From Deltaproteobacteria bacterium (GTDB lineage: Bacteria > Desulfobacterota > Desulfobulbia > Desulfobulbales > Desulfurivibrionaceae): DNA of 64,000 nucleotides. The notes under the pieces are model-generated. The model was not told the DNA's origin, made no database searches, and worked only from the letters and a program-made list of their open reading frames with translations. The DNA lies in assembly GCA_021802645.1 (NCBI GenBank), contig JAJZRO010000001.1:1-64000 (forward strand), written 5' to 3'. Below are positions 28,704 to 37,911 of the stretch, one piece after another. The position numbers were made by a program, and so were the translations under genes. The number at the start of each line of letters is the position of its first letter. The stretch's first letter is position 1.

Positions 28704-30533
28704 ATGGTGAATCGCGTGGCGCAGAACACATCCACCGCCGAAACGTTATGGATGTCCGGCAACGAGGCCCTGGCGCTCGGCGCCGTTGAGGCCGGCGTCC
28801 AGGTGGCTTCCGGCTACCCCGGCACCCCCTCCACCGAGATCCTGGAGAACCTCTCGGACTATAAGTCCGTGTATTGCGAGTGGGCGCCCAATGAAAAGGT
28901 GGCGCTCGAGGTGGCCATTGGCGCCTCCTTCGCCGGGGTGCGGGCCTTGTCCACCATGAAGCACGTGGGGCTCAACGTGGCTGCCGACCCGCTCTTCACT
29001 GCCTCCTACACCGGGGTGCGCGGCGGGCTGGTGGTCATCGTGGCCGACGACCCCTCCATGTACAGCTCGCAGAACGAGCAGGACAGCCGCAACTACGCCT
29101 ATGCCGCCAAGCTGCCCATGCTCGAACCGGCCGACCCGGCCGAGGCCAAGGAGTTTTTGAAGCTCGCCTACCGGCTGAGCGAACAGTTCGATACCCCGGT
29201 GCTGCTCCGCAGCTGCACCCGGGTGGCCCACGTCAAGGGCGTGGTGGCCAAGGGAGCCGCCGAAACCTCCGGCGTCACGCCCGGCCTGGAGAAAAACCCG
29301 GCCAAGCTGGTGATGCTGCCGGCCCATGCCCGTGGCCGCCGGGTCGCGGTGGGCGAGCGGCAGCAGAAGATCGCCGAGTTCGCCGAGACCTTTGCCGAAA
29401 ACCGCGTCGAGATGGGCGACCGCGCCATGGGTTTTATCGCGGCCGGCACCAGCTATCTCTACGCCAAGGAGGCCTTTCCCCATGCCTCCTTCCTCAAGCT
29501 CGGCATGGTCAACCCGTTGCCGGAGAAACTGATCCGCGACTTTGCCAGCCAGGTCGACACCCTCTACATCGTCGAAGACCTCGACCCCTTCATCGAGCTG
29601 CGGGTCAAGGCCATGGGCATTGCCTGCACCGGCAAGGAAAAGGTGCCGGCCATCGGCGAACTCTCGCCCGCGGTGGTCAGGAAGGCCATCACCGGCGAGG
29701 CGGGCGCCGCGGTCTTCGGCCCGGTGGAGCTGCCGCCGCGGCCGCCCAACATGTGCCCCGGCTGTCCGCACCGCGGTCTCTTCTACAACCTGAACCGCCT
29801 CAAGGTCTTTGTCTCCGGCGACATCGGCTGCTACACCCTCGGCGCCCTGCCGCCGCTCACCGCCATGGATACCTGCGTCTGCATGGGCGCCAGCGTCGGC
29901 ATGGCCCACGGCATGGCCAAGGCCCTGGGCGCAGAGGGCCTCGGCAAGGCGGTGGCGGTAATCGGCGATTCCACCTTCATCCACTCGGGGCTCACCAGCC
30001 TCATTAACACGGTCTACAACCAGAGCTACTCGACGGTGATCATTCTCGACAACCGCATCACCGCCATGACCGGCCAACAGCCCAACCCGGCCTCCGGTTC
30101 CACCATCATGGGCGAGCCGGCCAATGCCATCGATTTTCCCGAGCTGTGCCGGGCCATCGGCGTCAAACACGTGCGCACCGTCAACCCGCACGACATCGAG
30201 GCCACCTACGCGGTACTCAAGGAAGAAATCGAGCGGCCCGAACCCTCGGTGGTCATCACCCGCTTCCCCTGCGTGCTGACCCCGGCGGAAAAGAAGCGGC
30301 CCAAGAAGCCGTTTCACAGCAACACCGCCAACTGCACCGGCTGCGGGATGTGCCTCAAGCTCGGCTGCCCGGCCATCAGTTGGGTAGCGCTCACCCCGGC
30401 TGAGGCCACGGCCATGGGCAAGAAGGAAAAGCAGAAGGGCTACACCATCATCAACGAAACCATGTGCATCGGTTGCGGCCAGTGCCTGACGCTGTGCAAG
30501 TTCGAGGCCATCGTCGCCGGGGAGGGCAAGTGA
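28704..30533 (+). CDS. iorA: Indolepyruvate ferredoxin oxidoreductase, alpha subunit
   Basis: TPP-dependent 2-oxoacid oxidoreductase subunit (609 aa). It oxidatively decarboxylates arylpyruvates to aryl-acyl-CoA, reducing ferredoxin. The N-terminal pyrimidine-binding domain has SGYPGTPSTEIL; the central domain has CPGCPHRGLFYNL and GDIGCYTLGALPP; the TPP/Mg site follows (GDSTFIHSG…NRITAMTGQQPNP). The C-terminus carries two 4Fe-4S motifs (CTGCGMCLKLGCP, CIGCGQCLTLCKF). No strong ribosome site precedes the ATG at 28704. iorB starts on the last base of its stop codon. The CoA ligase, aminotransferase and transporter downstream support amino-acid catabolism. Confidence 0.95.
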   Translation: MVNRVAQNTSTAETLWMSGNEALALGAVEAGVQVASGYPGTPSTEILENLSDYKSVYCEWAPNEKVALEVAIGASFAGVRALSTMKHVGLNVAADPLFTASYTGVRGGLVVIVADDPSMYSSQNEQDSRNYAYAAKLPMLEPADPAEAKEFLKLAYRLSEQFDTPVLLRSCTRVAHVKGVVAKGAAETSGVTPGLEKNPAKLVMLPAHARGRRVAVGERQQKIAEFAETFAENRVEMGDRAMGFIAAGTSYLYAKEAFPHASFLKLGMVNPLPEKLIRDFASQVDTLYIVEDLDPFIELRVKAMGIACTGKEKVPAIGELSPAVVRKAITGEAGAAVFGPVELPPRPPNMCPGCPHRGLFYNLNRLKVFVSGDIGCYTLGALPPLTAMDTCVCMGASVGMAHGMAKALGAEGLGKAVAVIGDSTFIHSGLTSLINTVYNQSYSTVIILDNRITAMTGQQPNPASGSTIMGEPANAIDFPELCRAIGVKHVRTVNPHDIEATYAVLKEEIERPEPSVVITRFPCVLTPAEKKRPKKPFHSNTANCTGCGMCLKLGCPAISWVALTPAEATAMGKKEKQKGYTIINETMCIGCGQCLTLCKFEAIVAGEGK

Positions 30534-31117
30534 TGCAGGAGCAAGGCAACATCCATTTCTGCGGGGTGGGCGGCCAGGGCATCCTGCTGGCCAGCGAACT
30601 CACCGCCTACGCGCTGCTCGCCGCCGGCTTCGACGCCAAGAAGAGCGAGGTGCACGGCATGGCCCAGCGTGGCGGCTCGGTGGAGGCGCATCTGCGGTTC
30701 GGGCGGACCAAGGTCTATTCGCCGCTCATCGAGCCGGGCACGGTGGACATCATGCTGGCCTTCGAAACCATGGAGGCGGTACGCTATCTGCCCCTGCTCA
30801 AGAAGGAGAGCACGGTGATCGTCAACACCCAGCAGATTCCGCCGCCGGCGGTGGCCACCGGCAAGATGACCTACCCGGACCGCTGCCTCGATGAACTGAC
30901 CAGCCGCGGCATCAGCGTGATCCCGGTGGATGCCTTTGCCATCGCCAAACAGGCCGGCAACCTCAAGGCGGTGAACGTGGCCCTGGTGGGCGTGCTCTCC
31001 CGTCTGCTGCCGGTAGAGGAGGCGACCTGGATCGAGGTGATCAAGGAGCGGCTGCCGGCCAAAATCGTCGAGGTGAATCTCGCCGCCTTTGCCGCAGGCC
31101 GCAAGGCGGGAGAGTAG
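30533..31117 (+). CDS. iorB: Indolepyruvate ferredoxin oxidoreductase, beta subunit
   Basis: 194-residue gamma-domain subunit of the indolepyruvate:ferredoxin oxidoreductase. It opens with NIHFCGVGGQGILLASEL, the family motif, followed by EVHGMAQRGGSVEAHLRFG. The ATG at 30533 uses the last base of the iorA stop (TGATG), with GGAGGG upstream, so the subunits are translationally coupled. It ends just before an inverted-repeat element that separates it from the CoA ligase. Confidence 0.95.
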   Translation: MQEQGNIHFCGVGGQGILLASELTAYALLAAGFDAKKSEVHGMAQRGGSVEAHLRFGRTKVYSPLIEPGTVDIMLAFETMEAVRYLPLLKKESTVIVNTQQIPPPAVATGKMTYPDRCLDELTSRGISVIPVDAFAIAKQAGNLKAVNVALVGVLSRLLPVEEATWIEVIKERLPAKIVEVNLAAFAAGRKAGE

Positions 31118-31126
31118 GACCATTGA

Positions 31127-31247
31127 GCCACGAAAACCGCCAAAGGACACGAAAAGAAAAACTCGGCGGCCCCCGTCCGAGCCGGCCGCCGACCAAAACC
31201 AGCACCTCGGGCTCATAAGTTTTCCTGTTTTTCGTGGATTTCGTGGC
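31127..31247. repeat. CCACGAAA-type inverted-repeat element, copy 1
   Basis: Left arm from 31127 (GCCACGAAAACCGCCAAAGG, then ACACGAAAAG) and right arm ending 31247 (TTTTTCGTGGATTTCGTGGC) are inverted relative to each other. Inside lies a perfect 9-bp hairpin (TCGGCGGCC with GGCCGCCGA). It fills the gap between iorB and the CoA ligase. A second copy precedes the other PaaK gene at 37912-38038. Confidence 0.85.
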
Positions 31248-31270
31248 AAAAAGGAATGAGGATTATCCCT

Positions 31271-32572
31271 ATGATCTGGAACGAGGAATACGAAACCCTG
31301 CCGCGCGAGGCGCTGGAGGCGTTGCAACTCAAGAGGCTCAAGGCGCAGGTGGCGCGGGTCCATGCCACCGTGCCTTACTACCGCAAGAAGATGGAAGACG
31401 CCGGAGTGGCGCCGGGCGACATCAAGACCCTGGCCGACATCCGCCTGCTGCCCTTCACCACCAAGGAGGACCTGCGCAAAAACTACCCCTTCGGCCTCTT
31501 CACCGTGCCGCTCGAGCGGGTGGTCCGCATCCACGCCTCTTCCGGCACCACCGGCAAGCCGACGGTGGTGGGCTACACCAAACGCGACATCCAGCTCTGG
31601 GCCGAACTGATGACCAGGACGCTTTCCGCCGCCGGCGTCCACAGCGGCGACATCGTGCATAACGCCTACGGCTACGGCCTTTTCACCGGCGGCTTGGGCG
31701 CCCATTACGGCGCCGAGAACCTCGGTGCTGCGGTCATCCCGATCTCCGGCGGCAACACCAAGCGCCAGATCCAGATCATGCAGGACTTCGGCTCCACCGT
31801 CCTTCTCTCCACCCCGTCCTATGCGCTCAACATCGCCGATGCCATGGCCGACCAGGGCATCGACCCGGCCACCCTCAAACTGCGGGTCGGGGTCTTCGGT
31901 GCCGAGCCATGGAGCGAGGCGATGCGCGAGGAGATCGAGTCTCGCCTCAAGATCAAGGCCATCGACATCTACGGCCTCTCCGAGGTCATCGGCCCCGGCG
32001 TCGCCGCCGAATGTCTGGAGGAGCAGAAGGGGCTCCACATCATGGAGGACCACTTCCTGCCCGAGATCGTCGATCCCGACACCTTCGAACCGGTAGCTTT
32101 GGGCGAGAAGGGCGAGCTGGTCTTCACCACCCTCACCAAGGAGGCCTTCCCGGTCATCCGCTACCGCACCAAGGACATCTCGCGCCTCATCCCCGATGTC
32201 TGCACCTGCGGCCGCACCTTCTACCGGATGCCCAAGGTCACCGGGCGCACCGACGACATGCTCATCATCCGCGGGGTCAACGTCTTCCCCTCCCAGATCG
32301 AAGAGGTCATCATGGGGGTCGAGGGCGTGGAGCCCCACTACCAGATCGTGGTCACCCGCGAAGGATCGCTGGACAACATCGAGGTGCAGGTGGAGGTGAG
32401 CGAAAAAATCTTCTCGGACGAGGTAAAGTCCCTGGAAACCTTGAGCAAAAAACTCCAGCATGAGATCAAGGACCTGCTCGGCATCTCCTGCAAGATCAAG
32501 CTGGTGGAACCGAAGACCATCCAGCGCAGCGAGGGCAAGGCCAAACGGGTGATCGACAACCGCAAGCTTTGA
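31271..32572 (+). CDS. Phenylacetate-CoA ligase family protein (PaaK-like), paralogue 1
   Basis: 433-residue AMP-forming aryl-CoA ligase. The phosphate-binding motif is [15 protein letters not shown]; other motifs are [40 protein letters not shown] and the C-terminal [21 protein letters not shown] chose the ATG at 31271 because it aligns with the start of the second paralogue; ATG at 31256 directly behind AAGG is the alternative. Next to iorAB, it may interconvert aryl acetates and aryl-acetyl-CoA. Which acid it uses is unknown. Confidence 0.9.
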   Translation: MIWNEEYETLPREALEALQLKRLKAQVARVHATVPYYRKKMEDAGVAPGDIKTLADIRLLPFTTKEDLRKNYPFGLFTVPLERVVRIHASSGTTGKPTVVGYTKRDIQLWAELMTRTLSAAGVHSGDIVHNAYGYGLFTGGLGAHYGAENLGAAVIPISGGNTKRQIQIMQDFGSTVLLSTPSYALNIADAMADQGIDPATLKLRVGVFGAEPWSEAMREEIESRLKIKAIDIYGLSEVIGPGVAAECLEEQKGLHIMEDHFLPEIVDPDTFEPVALGEKGELVFTTLTKEAFPVIRYRTKDISRLIPDVCTCGRTFYRMPKVTGRTDDMLIIRGVNVFPSQIEEVIMGVEGVEPHYQIVVTREGSLDNIEVQVEVSEKIFSDEVKSLETLSKKLQHEIKDLLGISCKIKLVEPKTIQRSEGKAKRVIDNRKL

Positions 32573-32607
32573 TTCGGAAGCGTGGCTCAATAACCACAAC
32601 CACAAAA

Positions 32608-32734
32608 TGTTCCGGCAGGCATTCGGCCTGAGACCGCGAAGGCAAGCGAGCAGCGACGAGGCAGTACCCGGTAGTACGGCGAGGAGCCGCGCAGCGCGGC
32701 CGACAAAGGTATCGGGGCGAAGGCGAACCGGACA
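32608..32734. repeat. Hairpin element copy B
   Basis: Shares the core of the element at 15964-16090: GCGAAGGCAAGCGAGCAGCG near 32637 and GGCGAGGAGCCGCGCAGCGC from about 32678. Its arms (32608-32634 and 32709-32734) have a different sequence, beginning with TTCCGG and ending with CCGGA, but are partly complementary to each other. It lies between the CoA ligase and the ACT-domain gene. Confidence 0.75.
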
Positions 32735-32748
32735 CCAGGAGGCGCACC

Positions 32749-33180
32749 ATGCATGTACGACAAATCGCCATCTTTCTGGAGAACAATCCCGGCCGGCTGG
32801 CCGACATCAGCCATACCCTGGCCGTGAGCAACATCAACATCCGGGCGCTGTCGCTGGCCGACACCGCCGACTTCGGCATCCTGCGGCTGGTGGTGAACGA
32901 CACCGACAAGGCCCAGAAGGTCCTGAAGGAACAGGGCTTCACCGTGGGCACCACCGACGTGCTGGCGGTCGAGGTGCCCGACAAGCCGGGCGGCCTCGAT
33001 TCCATCCTTCAGGTGGTGCGCACCGCGGCGTTGAACGTGGAGTATATGTATGCCTTTACCAAGAAGAGCGGGGAGACCGGCATCCTGCTCTTCCGCTTCG
33101 ACGATCTCGCCGGCGCGGAACAGATCTTCCGCGCGGCGAAGCTCAAGGTGCTGGATGGCGAGGAAGTGCACAACCTCTAA
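32749..33180 (+). CDS. Tandem ACT-domain protein
   Basis: 143 residues made of two ACT domains: residues 1-68 (IAIFLENNPGRLADISHTLA) and 69-143 (VLAVEVPDKPGGLDSILQVV). ACT domains usually bind amino acids as allosteric ligands. This stand-alone type is commonly encoded next to PaaK-like CoA ligases, as here, and may regulate ligase or import according to aromatic or branched amino-acid levels. The start has CAGGAGG upstream. It is followed after 42 bases by livK. Confidence 0.88.
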   Translation: MHVRQIAIFLENNPGRLADISHTLAVSNINIRALSLADTADFGILRLVVNDTDKAQKVLKEQGFTVGTTDVLAVEVPDKPGGLDSILQVVRTAALNVEYMYAFTKKSGETGILLFRFDDLAGAEQIFRAAKLKVLDGEEVHNL

Positions 33181-33222
33181 GCGGGTGGTGCGGGAGATAA
33201 CAGAGGAGCAAAGGAGGAGAGC

Positions 33223-34416
33223 GTGAAAAAACTATTGGGAAAGGGTTTGTGGAAAATCACGGCTGCGGCGGTCTGTGCCGCGAGCCTCATCGCCCCGGCC
33301 GTAAGCCGCGCGGAGACCATCAAGGTGGGCGCCATCCTGGCGGTGACCGGCCCGGCCGCCTTCCTGGGCGGCCCCGAGGCGCGGACCCTCGAGATGCTGA
33401 CCGACGAGATCAACGCCAAGGGCGGCATCAAGGGCAACAAGATCCAGCTCATCGTCAAGGATTCCGGCGGCAGCCCGGAAAAAGCCATTTCGTTTGCCAA
33501 GCAGCTCATCGAGGAAGAGAAGGTCTTTGCCATCATTGGTCCCTCCACCAGCGGCGAGACCATGAAGATCAAGAACATCGCCGAGGAGGGCAAGACCATC
33601 CTGCTCTCCTGCGCCGCCGCCGAAGTCATCGTCAATCCGGTGGCCAAGTACGTCTTCAAGACCCCGCAGAAAGACGACTACGCCGCCCAGAAAATCTTTG
33701 AGACCATGAAGGCCATGGGCATCAGCAAGATCGCGGCGGTAAGCGACAATACCGGCTTCGGCCAGGCCGGCAAGGCCCAGCTCGCCGAGGCGGCGCCGAA
33801 GTTCGGCATCCAGATCCTCGAAAACGAGGTGTATGACAGCAAGGCCACCGACCTCTCCGCCCTGGTGGCCAAACTCAAGGCCAACCCGAACGTGCAGGCC
33901 GTGGTCAACTGGTCCATCGTGCCGGCCCAGTCGATCATCGCCAAGAACATGCGGCAGGCGGGCTGGACCGTGCCGCTCTTCCAGAGCCATGGCTTTGGCA
34001 ACATCAAGTACGTCGAGGCCGCCGGCGCGGCGGCTGAAGGCATCATCTTCCCGGCCGGCCGCCTGCTCATCGCCGATCAGCTGCCGAAGAACAATCCGCA
34101 GAAGGCGGTGCTGCTCAAGTACAAGAAGGACTACGAAGGCCGCTTCAAGGAGGATGTCAGCACCTTCGGCGGCCACGCCTATGACGCCTTCGAGATCCTC
34201 TCTCGCGCCATCGAGCAGGCCGGCACCGACCGCGAGAAGGTGCGGACCGCCATCGAGAACATGAAGGGCTTTGTCGGCACCGGCGGCGTCTTCAACTTTT
34301 CGCCCCAGGACCACAACGGCCTGAACATCGATTCCTTTGCCATGCTCACGGTGAAAAACGGCAAGTTCGTCCCCTATACCGTTGCCGCCGCGGGCCAGCC
34401 CAAGAAGAAAAAGTAA
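33223..34416 (+). CDS. livK: Branched-chain/aromatic amino-acid ABC transporter, substrate-binding protein
   Basis: Periplasmic binding protein (397 aa) with a signal peptide ending near AVSRAE. The mature part is a type I binding fold: TIKVGAILAVTGPAAFLGG, IGPSTSGETMKIKNIAEE, TDLSALVAKLKANPNVQAVV. The start is GTG at 33223, behind a strong AAAGGAGGAG. Specificity between branched-chain and aromatic amino acids cannot be read from sequence; the neighbouring iorAB/PaaK genes make an aromatic substrate plausible. A stable hairpin separates it from livH, which may keep its mRNA more abundant than that of the membrane parts. Confidence 0.93.
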   Translation: MKKLLGKGLWKITAAAVCAASLIAPAVSRAETIKVGAILAVTGPAAFLGGPEARTLEMLTDEINAKGGIKGNKIQLIVKDSGGSPEKAISFAKQLIEEEKVFAIIGPSTSGETMKIKNIAEEGKTILLSCAAAEVIVNPVAKYVFKTPQKDDYAAQKIFETMKAMGISKIAAVSDNTGFGQAGKAQLAEAAPKFGIQILENEVYDSKATDLSALVAKLKANPNVQAVVNWSIVPAQSIIAKNMRQAGWTVPLFQSHGFGNIKYVEAAGAAAEGIIFPAGRLLIADQLPKNNPQKAVLLKYKKDYEGRFKEDVSTFGGHAYDAFEILSRAIEQAGTDREKVRTAIENMKGFVGTGGVFNFSPQDHNGLNIDSFAMLTVKNGKFVPYTVAAAGQPKKKK

Positions 34417-34442
34417 GCGTAGACCACGCGTAAGGAAACCGG

Positions 34443-34474
34443 ACGCCGCCGGGCCATCAAGCCCGGCGGCGTTT
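34443..34474 (+). terminator. Hairpin between livK and livH, partial terminator or mRNA stabiliser
   Basis: 12-bp GC stem (ACGCCGCCGGGC at 34443-34454 with its complement at 34461-34472), loop CATCAA, then only TT-CGTT. Readthrough into livH is expected. Such hairpins often protect the upstream binding-protein mRNA. Confidence 0.6.
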
Positions 34475-34487
34475 CGTTGTCGCTTCC

Positions 34488-35378
34488 ATGGCCCCTGAAC
34501 TCTTTGTCCAATACCTGATGGCCGGCGTCACCTATGGCTTTATCTACGCCATCGTCGCCATCGGCTTCAACATCATCTACAACACCACCGGCATCATCAA
34601 CTTCGCCCAAGGCGAGTTCGTGATGCTGGGCGGCATGCTGGCCATCTCCCTGAACGGCCTCGTGCCGCTGCCGGTGGCCATTGCCCTGGCGGTGGCCATC
34701 ACCATGCTGATCGGCGCGCTCCTCGAAATCACCTTCATCCGCTGGCTCGACCGCCCGTCGGTGCTGCGGATGATCATCATCACCATCGGGCTCTCCATCC
34801 TCATCCGCGAGGTGGCATTGCACGTCTGGGGCGAATCGGTACGGGCGCTGCCCTACTTCTCCGGCAATGAAATCACCACCATCGCGGTGCTGGGCGCCCG
34901 GGTCTCGCCGCAAATACTCTGGGTCATCGGCGCCTGTTCCCTGATGGTCGGGACCTTGAGCCTCTTTTTCCGCTACACCCTGCTGGGCCAGGAGATGCGG
35001 GCCTGCGCCGCCAACCGCATGGCCGCCACCCTCTGCGGCATCAACCCGCGAAACATGGTGACCTTCTCCTTCATGCTCTCGGCCGGCATCGGTGCCCTGG
35101 CCGGCTGCGTCATGAGTCCGATCACCTCGACGGAATACTCCATCGGCACCGGACTGGCGATCAAGGGCTTTACCGTGGCCATCCTCGGGGGCCTGGGCAA
35201 CAGCATGGCCGCCGTGGCCGCCGGCTTGCTGCTCGGCATCATCGAGGCCTTCAGCGTGAGCGTCCTGCCCTTGGCCTTCCAGGACGCCATCGCCATCACC
35301 ATCCTGCTCATCATCCTGTTCGTCCGCCCCCATGGCCTCTTCGGCAGGAAGGATGCGGCCGGGCTCAAAGAGTTCTAG
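34488..35378 (+). CDS. livH: Branched-chain amino-acid ABC transporter permease LivH
   Basis: 296-residue inner-membrane permease with about eight helices. Family motifs include YGFIYAIVAIGFNIIYNTTGI, NFAQGEFVMLGGM and the cytoplasmic coupling stretch MRACAANRMAATLCGINPRN. GAPGALAG-like packing motifs are replaced by GIGALAGCVMSP. It starts 15 bases after the livK-livH hairpin and is separated from livM by 2 bases. Confidence 0.94.
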   Translation: MAPELFVQYLMAGVTYGFIYAIVAIGFNIIYNTTGIINFAQGEFVMLGGMLAISLNGLVPLPVAIALAVAITMLIGALLEITFIRWLDRPSVLRMIIITIGLSILIREVALHVWGESVRALPYFSGNEITTIAVLGARVSPQILWVIGACSLMVGTLSLFFRYTLLGQEMRACAANRMAATLCGINPRNMVTFSFMLSAGIGALAGCVMSPITSTEYSIGTGLAIKGFTVAILGGLGNSMAAVAAGLLLGIIEAFSVSVLPLAFQDAIAITILLIILFVRPHGLFGRKDAAGLKEF

Positions 35379-35380
35379 CC

Positions 35381-36448
35381 ATGGCCCGCTATCTGCCGCT
35401 CGCACTCCTGGCCATTGTGGTGATCGTGGTTCAGCAGATCGCCCAGTGGAGCGATGCCACCTACTATCTCACCCAGCTCACCATGACCGCCTACTACTCG
35501 CTGGTCATCGTCGGTCTCTGCCTGCTCATGGGCTACGCCGGCCAGATCTCGCTAGGGCATGCCGGTTTTTTCGCCATCGGCGGCTATCTCTCCGCCATGC
35601 TCACCACCCACGACCTGATGCCCTACCAGGGGAACGCCCTGTTCAAGGCGCTCGGCAGCCTTGGCCTGCTGGTTCACCAGCAGGACCTCTTCGGCGCCTC
35701 GGTGCTCCACGTGACACCTTGGGCCGCCTGCATTGCCGCGGTGCTCACCGCGGCCCTCATCGCCTTCTGCCTCGGCATCCCGGTCCTGAAGCTCAAGGGC
35801 CACTACCTGGCCATGGCGACCCTGGGCTTCGGCATCATCATCTTCCGGGTGGCCCTGGCCACGCCGCTCTTCGGCGAGGCGGACGGCATCTCCGAGGTGC
35901 CGGGCTTCACCCTGCTGCCGGGACTCACGGTGAGCGGCGATTTTGCCGCCCGCACCAGCAACTACTACATTGCCTGGGGTATGGTGCTCCTGACCATGCT
36001 GCTGCTTTCCCAACTGATCCACTCCCGGATCGGCCGGGCTCTGCGCGCCATCCACGGTTCCGAGGAGGCGGCCCGCGCCATGGGGGTGGACACCGCCCGC
36101 TACAAGCTGCAGACCTTCGTGCTGAGCGCGGTGCTGGCCGCGGTGGCCGGCGTCTTTCTCACCCACTTCAACGGCGGCCTCGGCCCCTCCGAGGCGGGCA
36201 TCATGAAGTCGGTGCGCTATGTGGCCATCGTCGCCATCGGCGGCATGGCCAACCTCTGGGGCGCGCTCATCATGGGGGTGGTGCTCAACTTCCTCTCCCT
36301 GCGCGGCTTCTTTGGCACCTACGACGACGCGGTCTTTGGCGCCATTCTCATCGTCATCATGCTCTTTGCCCCGCACGGCCTGCTGCATCGCGGCATCCTG
36401 CGCGAGCTCAAAAATCTCTTCCGGAAGAATGGCCATGGCCCTGCTTGA
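35381..36448 (+). CDS. livM: Branched-chain amino-acid ABC transporter permease LivM
   Basis: 355-residue inner-membrane permease, partner of LivH. Characteristic stretches are LLMGYAGQISLGHAGFFAIG, LKGHYLAMATLGFGIIIFRV, and the coupling helix IGRALRAIHGSEEAARAMGV. About nine transmembrane segments are visible. It begins 2 bases after livH and its last codons overlap the start of livG, so translation is coupled. Confidence 0.94.
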   Translation: MARYLPLALLAIVVIVVQQIAQWSDATYYLTQLTMTAYYSLVIVGLCLLMGYAGQISLGHAGFFAIGGYLSAMLTTHDLMPYQGNALFKALGSLGLLVHQQDLFGASVLHVTPWAACIAAVLTAALIAFCLGIPVLKLKGHYLAMATLGFGIIIFRVALATPLFGEADGISEVPGFTLLPGLTVSGDFAARTSNYYIAWGMVLLTMLLLSQLIHSRIGRALRAIHGSEEAARAMGVDTARYKLQTFVLSAVLAAVAGVFLTHFNGGLGPSEAGIMKSVRYVAIVAIGGMANLWGALIMGVVLNFLSLRGFFGTYDDAVFGAILIVIMLFAPHGLLHRGILRELKNLFRKNGHGPA

Positions 36449-37205
36449 ACTCACCCATGTCCATAAGCGCTTCGGCGGCCTGCACGCGGTGAACGACGTG
36501 AGCTTCGCCGTGCAGCCGGGCCAGATCAAGGCGGTGATCGGCCCCAACGGCGCCGGCAAGACCACCCTCTTCAACTGCATCGCCGGCACCTTCCCGCCCA
36601 GCGAGGGCAGCGTCCATTTCAACGGCCAGCCGATAGAGGGGCTGGAGCCGCATCGCATCGCCAGCCGGGGCCTGTCGCGCACCTTCCAGAACATCAAGCT
36701 CTATCCCGGCCTGACCGCCCTGGAAAACGTGATGATCGGCCGCCACTGCCGCAGCCGCGCCGGCTTCTGGGCCGGGATGCTGCGGCTGCCCAGCACCTTC
36801 CGCGAGGAGCGGGAGATCCGCGAGCGCTCCCTGGAATACCTCGAATTGCTCGGCATCGCCGACCTGGCCGACAGCGAGGCCACCAGCCTAGCCTTTGGCC
36901 AGCAGCGGGCTGTGGAGTTCGCCCGGGCGCTCGCGGCCGAACCCACCCTGCTCCTGCTCGACGAGCCCGCCGCCGGCCTCAATATCTACGAAACTGCCGA
37001 GGTCGCCCGGCTGATCACCACCATCCGCGACCGCGGCATCACCGTGCTGCTGGTCGAACATGACATGTCGCTGGTCATGGACATCTCCGACGAGATCGTG
37101 GTGCTCTCCTTCGGCCAGAAAATCGCCGAGGACACCCCGCACAACATCCAGCAGAACACGGAAGTGATCCGCATCTACCTGGGGGAAGACGATGCTGCGG
37201 ATTAA
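36435..37205 (+). CDS. livG: Branched-chain amino-acid ABC transporter ATPase LivG
   Basis: ATP-binding subunit of 256 aa. Walker A is GPNGAGKTTLFN, the signature is the LivG-typical degenerate LAFGQQRAVEFARAL, and Walker B is LLLLDEPAAGLN. I chose the ATG at 36435, 6 bases after GGAAGA; ATG at 36429 is possible. It overlaps livM by 14 bases and livF by 14 bases. Confidence 0.94.
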   Translation: MALLELTHVHKRFGGLHAVNDVSFAVQPGQIKAVIGPNGAGKTTLFNCIAGTFPPSEGSVHFNGQPIEGLEPHRIASRGLSRTFQNIKLYPGLTALENVMIGRHCRSRAGFWAGMLRLPSTFREEREIRERSLEYLELLGIADLADSEATSLAFGQQRAVEFARALAAEPTLLLLDEPAAGLNIYETAEVARLITTIRDRGITVLLVEHDMSLVMDISDEIVVLSFGQKIAEDTPHNIQQNTEVIRIYLGEDDAAD

Positions 37206-37911
37206 GAACCTGGAGGCCGGCTACGGCAAGCTGCGGGTCTTGAAGCGCATCTCGCTCCACGTCAACCCCGGCGAGATCGTGACCCTGATCGGCGCCAACG
37301 GGGCGGGCAAAACCACCCTGCTTGCCACCATCACCGGCCTCATTCGCGCCATTGCCGGCGAGATCCAGCTCAAGGGCGAGAACATCGAGCGGCTGGCGGC
37401 GGAAAAGATCGTGGCCCGCGGCTGTTCCTTGGTACCGGAAGGCCGCCAGGTCTTTGCCACCATGAGCGTGCGCGAGAATCTGGTGCTGGGCGGCTATGTG
37501 CAGTACCGCAGCAAGGGCTACGATCTGACGGCGGAACTCGACAAGATCTATGCCCTTTTCCCGGTGCTGGCCGAACGCCAAGAGCAGCTGGCCGGGACCC
37601 TTTCCGGCGGCGAGCAGCAGATGCTCGCCATGGGCCGGGCCCTCATGGCCAAGCCCTCGCTCATCATGCTCGACGAGCCCTCCACCGGGCTGGCCCCGCT
37701 CATCGTCAAAAACATCTTCCAGATCATCACCCGGCTGCGGGACGAGGGCAACACGGTGCTGCTCATCGAACAGAACGCCAAGGCAGCGCTCCAGATCGCC
37801 GACCGCGGCTACGTGATGGAGACCGGCAAGATCATCGTGGAAGGCGCGGCGGACGAGCTCCTGGCCAACAAGGACGTCCAGCGCGCCTATCTCGGCCGCG
37901 ACGTGGAATAA
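37192..37911 (+). CDS. livF: Branched-chain amino-acid ABC transporter ATPase LivF
   Basis: ATP-binding subunit of 239 aa, the usual LivF length. Walker A is GANGAGKTTLLAT, the signature LSGGEQQMLAMGRAL, and Walker B IMLDEPSTGLAP. It starts inside livG (14-base overlap; GGGGGAAG upstream) and ends one base before the second CCACGAAA-type repeat. It completes the livKHMGF importer. Confidence 0.95.
   Translation: MLRIKNLEAGYGKLRVLKRISLHVNPGEIVTLIGANGAGKTTLLATITGLIRAIAGEIQLKGENIERLAAEKIVARGCSLVPEGRQVFATMSVRENLVLGGYVQYRSKGYDLTAELDKIYALFPVLAERQEQLAGTLSGGEQQMLAMGRALMAKPSLIMLDEPSTGLAPLIVKNIFQIITRLRDEGNTVLLIEQNAKAALQIADRGYVMETGKIIVEGAADELLANKDVQRAYLGRDVE

Noticed and set aside
31127-31247. Repeat units as a CRISPR array
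   Set aside because: Units are inverted, not direct, with no regular spacers and no cas genes.
30440-32605. Antisense frame of about 720 codons over iorB and the first PaaK gene
   Set aside because: Passes through a repeat element and two well-supported genes; composition is that of a shadow frame.
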